A DNA stretch of 59,089 nucleotides from positions 1 through 59,089 of the forward strand of contig KL197749.1 of the NCBI GenBank assembly GCA_000697665.1, read 5' to 3'. The notes beneath the pieces were generated by a model, which saw nothing but the letters and a program-made list of their open reading frames with translations, made no database searches and was not told the DNA's origin. This document shows positions 56,215-59,089 of this stretch, piece after piece; the stretch's first letter is position 1, and every line of letters starts with the position of its first letter. The DNA comes from Jaapia argillacea MUCL 33604. Taxonomy: Eukaryota; Basidiomycota; Agaricomycetes; Jaapiales; Jaapiaceae. Made by a program: the position numbers and the translations under genes.

Positions 56215-56469
56215 TCAAGAGACGTGTTCGGATGTGTAATTTGCAACTAGCAAAAGACTGTGCTTCGGTAAAGACCTCACTAGCGACAGTACGTGCCCGA
56301 GCACAAGAGATGAAAGTAGAAGAACTTCAGAAGAAGTCACTTTATAGAGGAGGTGGAGGGTGCACGGACCAGGGCATAATTTGGGAGTGTTTGGTTGTGG
56401 CGGACCCGACATGACTCCCGCAGGAACGGAAAGAAGCAGTGCCAGTGAAAGCAGTACTTGAAAGTACAT
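56215..56469 (-). CDS. Possible small secreted protein (first exon)
   Basis: Opens with a textbook signal segment (MYFQVLLSLALLLSVPAGVM) followed by SGPPQPNTPKLCPG. The rest of the frame may be intron, since a GTCCGT donor and a TTGCTAG acceptor lie near 56370 and 56248. The next exon could be 56246-56021, which holds DFHVLGMATMPEGFLYDC and several Cys. The junction I tried does not phase, so the gene model is unproven. I recognise no family. Confidence 0.3.
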   Translation of the reverse strand: MYFQVLLSLALLLSVPAGVMSGPPQPNTPKLCPGPCTLHLLYKVTSSEVLLLSSLVLGHVLSLVRSLPKHSLLLVANYTSEHVS

Positions 56470-56780
56470 TTACTTATACCTAGCGGCAATGCCAGTCACT
56501 TTATCACAGCTATAATTCTACTCAGTCCCGCGTAAAATCTGCGACGTAGCCTCGTCGCTCCCCAGAATTCAGTATCTCATCACTCCCGCGAGAGGTAGAA
56601 CGTCAGTCGACTCTAGATCTCCTTCATGAGTAGATTCAGTACTTTGACAGTCCTTAACTTCCACATTCCAGTATGACTCCTTCGTCTAATAATTCTCCCG
56701 TTCACGATCTCCCATCCATGTATTCCCTTTTACGAAACAATTAGATCCCAGAGGATCAAGTCGCCCGGATACGAGATGAG
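56470..56780. other. Upstream region of F-box gene 4
   Basis: May contain the first coding exon of F-box gene 4. ATG at 56673 opens MTPSSNNSP, and a 45-base GTTCAC...CAATTAG interval joins it in phase to IPEDQVARIRDEM just before 56781. The donor is non-canonical, so I leave it out of the gene call. Confidence 0.35.
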
Positions 56781-58265
56781 ATGCTCCAGCGGGAATCCCA
56801 GCTTGACCTGCTGAGGCAGAACATCGCGGAGTACTGCCGTAAATTAGCCGAATGGGAGGCCCAAGAGGAAACTCAAGCAACACAGGTTCTAGTAGAACGA
56901 TCTCTTCTCGCACCCATCCGAAAGCTACCACCCGAAGTACTGGCAAGGATCTTCATCCTTTGCCTTCCCGATGCAGAATATGTCCCCGTCGACATCACGA
57001 CTATGCCATTACTCACATCCCGAATCTGCTATCATTGGAGGGAAGTTGCTCTGCATACACCCGTATTGTGGTCTTCGATGGCCTTATCCATCCCAAGCTC
57101 CCCTTCCCTCCGCCAATCTTTGTCTTTCCCGAACATCCTTCGTTTATGGATGACTCGCTCAGAGCCCTACCCCGTATCCATCCGGATCGGCCGTACCTCC
57201 GGGTACTCGAGTAATTTCATCCTCACTGCGATGCATGTCGTCGAGGTTGCAGCTCAATATTCACACCGTTGGAAGCGCATATCCCTCCAACTACCGAGCT
57301 TCTGCCTCTCGCCTCTCACTCAAATCCACAAATCCGATACTCCCATACTGGAAAACTTGTCACTCAACAATACAGCACCGGACCCTACTCACCATCTCGC
57401 CACTCTCACATTCCTGACGTCGCCGTCTCATCTTCGTGAATTATCCCTATCAAACCTCCCCCAAACGGTGTGGGATATTGGTGATAGTTTTCCTTCGACG
57501 CAATTGACGAAGCTGCATATATTGCGGGGTACTGGCGCCCGGTGCTGGTCGGCATACGAATGGCTCAAAATCCTCACTCTCGTACCCAATATCACCGAGT
57601 GCATCGCCCATATTGACAACTTTCCTGACAGGGACCCTTCACAACGTCCACCCAGACCAATAGGTACACTCGAACTGCCACATCTATGTTCATTAACTCT
57701 GAACATTCGCGGTTCGAACGTATTGGAACATTTCCTCGGAGGGCTCGTCCTCCCCCAACTATCATACCTCGAAATCACCGGCGAAGATCCCTGGCCTCAA
57801 TCCCCGCTTCAATCTCTAATAAATCGATCCTCCTGTTCACTTCGCACCGCGATATTCCACGCTGGGTTATACGACCCTCAATTATTTGTTCTCATGCCAT
57901 CACTCTCGCGATTATCTCTTTCCACACACCCTTCCTTCGGTTGGCTCGGTATCCAACCGAACCTGGTCCCAGCCTTGACCATATCTCCTTTCAAGATGCC
58001 AATACGCCTTCCCCAGCTGGAAGAATTATCGTTATCAGGTGACCTCCAGTTTTCAAAGGAGTCACTCTGTCGATTGATTCGATCGAGGTGGGGTTTCGAG
58101 CCTGGCGAGTTGTCGTGTTTGAAGACTATTGTCATCAAGCCGCATCCCAATTGCGTTTTTACTCGCGATGAAGGTTCCTTGGGATTGGAAGATTGCGTCA
58201 AGGAGGGGTTGGAGCTCGAGGTCCTTGATCAGCATGAGGACGCGTGTTCCACGCAGGGCAACTAA
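56781..58265 (+). CDS. F-box/LRR-like protein (F-box gene 4)
   Basis: Probable SCF ligase adaptor of 494 residues in one exon from ATG 56781; a short first exon may precede it. An N-terminal coiled helix (MLQRESQLDLLRQNIAEYC) leads to the F-box (about residues 50-72; LAPIRKLPPEVLARIFILCL). Then come LLTSRICYHWREVALHTPVL, LRLWMTRSEPYPVSIRIGR, LRR-like repeats (STQLTKLHILRGTGARC; LPQLEELSLSGDLQFS) and the C-terminal LCRLIRSRWGFEPGELSCLK block shared by all F-box genes here. Intact, with no premature stop. Confidence 0.88.
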   Translation: MLQRESQLDLLRQNIAEYCRKLAEWEAQEETQATQVLVERSLLAPIRKLPPEVLARIFILCLPDAEYVPVDITTMPLLTSRICYHWREVALHTPVLWSSMALSIPSSPSLRQSLSFPNILRLWMTRSEPYPVSIRIGRTSGYSSNFILTAMHVVEVAAQYSHRWKRISLQLPSFCLSPLTQIHKSDTPILENLSLNNTAPDPTHHLATLTFLTSPSHLRELSLSNLPQTVWDIGDSFPSTQLTKLHILRGTGARCWSAYEWLKILTLVPNITECIAHIDNFPDRDPSQRPPRPIGTLELPHLCSLTLNIRGSNVLEHFLGGLVLPQLSYLEITGEDPWPQSPLQSLINRSSCSLRTAIFHAGLYDPQLFVLMPSLSRLSLSTHPSFGWLGIQPNLVPALTISPFKMPIRLPQLEELSLSGDLQFSKESLCRLIRSRWGFEPGELSCLKTIVIKPHPNCVFTRDEGSLGLEDCVKEGLELEVLDQHEDACSTQGN

Positions 58266-59089
58266 TCTTAAGCTAGGGAGCCTGCACCGCTGTTGATCTG
58301 AACTGTCCGAAGGACTGGAGTCGAGCCCAGGGAGGCTACCTTGCCTCTGTCCCTAACTCTCCAGGATGGTCGTTTCCGCCCTCGTGGGGCATAAAGTACA
58401 ACCGCGACTAGATATCGCACTTGGTGGCCGACGAATACTGGACGATCATGTCGGCCCCCGGCCCTCAGCTCTCATCCCCTCAATGTCCATCTTGATTCCT
58501 GATTTCACCTGACTCACTTGGGCTGACCTCTCGAAATTCGAATATCTATCTCACACAACTATCACTTCTTGTCACTTGGATTGGATTGAAGATTTGAAGT
58601 GACCTTATTTCTGTCTGTAGCACCAATTTCAGTGGTTCTCTGAATTTACATTGAAGCCGACGAGACTACTCGGCGAATTTCACGATTGTCTCGGGGTTAG
58701 CGGCCAGAATCTATGGGACCACAGAGGAGGACGTCAGGAAACCATTTGAACGCAGCGAGGAAATATATTCGAGAAGAATGATTCAAGAATAATTTGTCGA
58801 AGTCGTTATGTGGTCACGTTTGCCACCTGTGGCGATCGTGCCCTGTCTGACTCTCCCCCAAGGGGTGGACACCGGAAGATGCCGAGACCCGGGGTAGGGG
58901 GGTACACCACCATACCGGGGGGATGTTTTCCAGAGGTCAATTCAGAGGCACGACAACGGTCTCGCACTCGAGGTCACCTTGTCATTGATTGAGGTCGTTT
59001 TGACGTACCTAGCGCAAATCAATTGAGCATCAACTGATCTCGTATGTCCGTGCGACGTTTGACACTCAGACCTCAACGAGACATTTCTT
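58266..59089. other. Intergenic, right edge
   Basis: No supported gene. A G-rich patch (58857-58922) is the only compositional oddity. Any feature that crosses the right edge cannot be judged. Confidence 0.4.

Noticed and set aside
56720-56744. 25-base intron between MTPSSNN... and F-box gene 4
   Set aside because: Too short for a fungal spliceosomal intron. A 45-base alternative from a GTTCAC donor is possible but non-canonical, so the gene call starts at 56781.
1-59089. CRISPR arrays, bacterial operons, rRNA genes
   Set aside because: Spliced eukaryotic genes throughout; no short regularly spaced repeats with unique spacers. The only array (27240-27770) is a contiguous minisatellite.

Overview
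The window is nuclear DNA of a filamentous basidiomycete, most likely an Agaricomycete. Genes are dense and cut by many 45-65 base introns with GTRNGT...YAG borders. There is a large paralogous set of F-box/LRR proteins of the type expanded in mushroom-forming fungi, together with a TPR-CHAT protein and a MACPF/LamG-like protein. Conserved genes give firm anchors: a PHO85-type cyclin, SPO22/ZIP4, UTP18, a vacuolar-type serine carboxypeptidase, MED21, RTF2, mitochondrial phosphatidylserine decarboxylase and the N-terminal part of cytoplasmic dynein heavy chain.

Layout. 1-1037 has no gene I can support. 1038-3355 (-) is the cyclin. 3356-7927 is a long gene-poor stretch. 7928-8132 (-) is a possible 50-residue one-pass membrane protein. 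8555-13188 (+) is SPO22/ZIP4, convergent with UTP18 (13417-15550, -). Two convergent F-box genes follow (15984-17483 + and 17723-19470 -). Then come a poorly resolved membrane-protein locus (about 19794-21733, -), a broken F-box gene (21894-23250, -) and an intact serine carboxypeptidase (23787-25948, +). A minisatellite lies at 27240-27770. 28222-32604 (-) is a 1,460-residue TPR-CHAT protein, with a small membrane-protein gene (32633-33513, -) directly upstream that may splice into it.

33725-38205 is a fossil second copy of the carboxypeptidase locus. It keeps the promoter, the first ~40 codons and the 3' flank. It is interrupted exactly at the start-codon region by a 3.7-kb Tc1/mariner element (33919-37653) with ~332-base inverted repeats and a TA target duplication. 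This element also carries an unrelated accessory gene on the other strand.

Next are MED21 and RTF2, divergent from a 224-base shared promoter (38473-40456), a LamG/MACPF-like gene (40622-42568, -), and a fused remnant of a second MED21-RTF2 locus (42855-43480). Phosphatidylserine decarboxylase is at 43675-45507 (-). Beyond it lie a decayed F-box gene (~45940-46500, +), an intact F-box gene (48793-50127, +), a dynein heavy chain gene that stops after its tail (50892-55347, -) and another F-box gene (56781-58265, +).

The housekeeping genes do not form one pathway. They cover cell-cycle and phosphate signalling, meiosis, ribosome biogenesis, transcription, replication termination, lipid synthesis and transport. 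What unites the window is repeated local duplication and decay around them: F-box copies, carboxypeptidase copies, MED21/RTF2 copies, and a dynein gene cut to its tail. All coordinates and splice sites were read by eye. Exon sums checked divisible by three for the cyclin, UTP18, PSD, MED21, RTF2, the 17723-19470 F-box gene, the transposase, and exons 1-5 of the carboxypeptidase.
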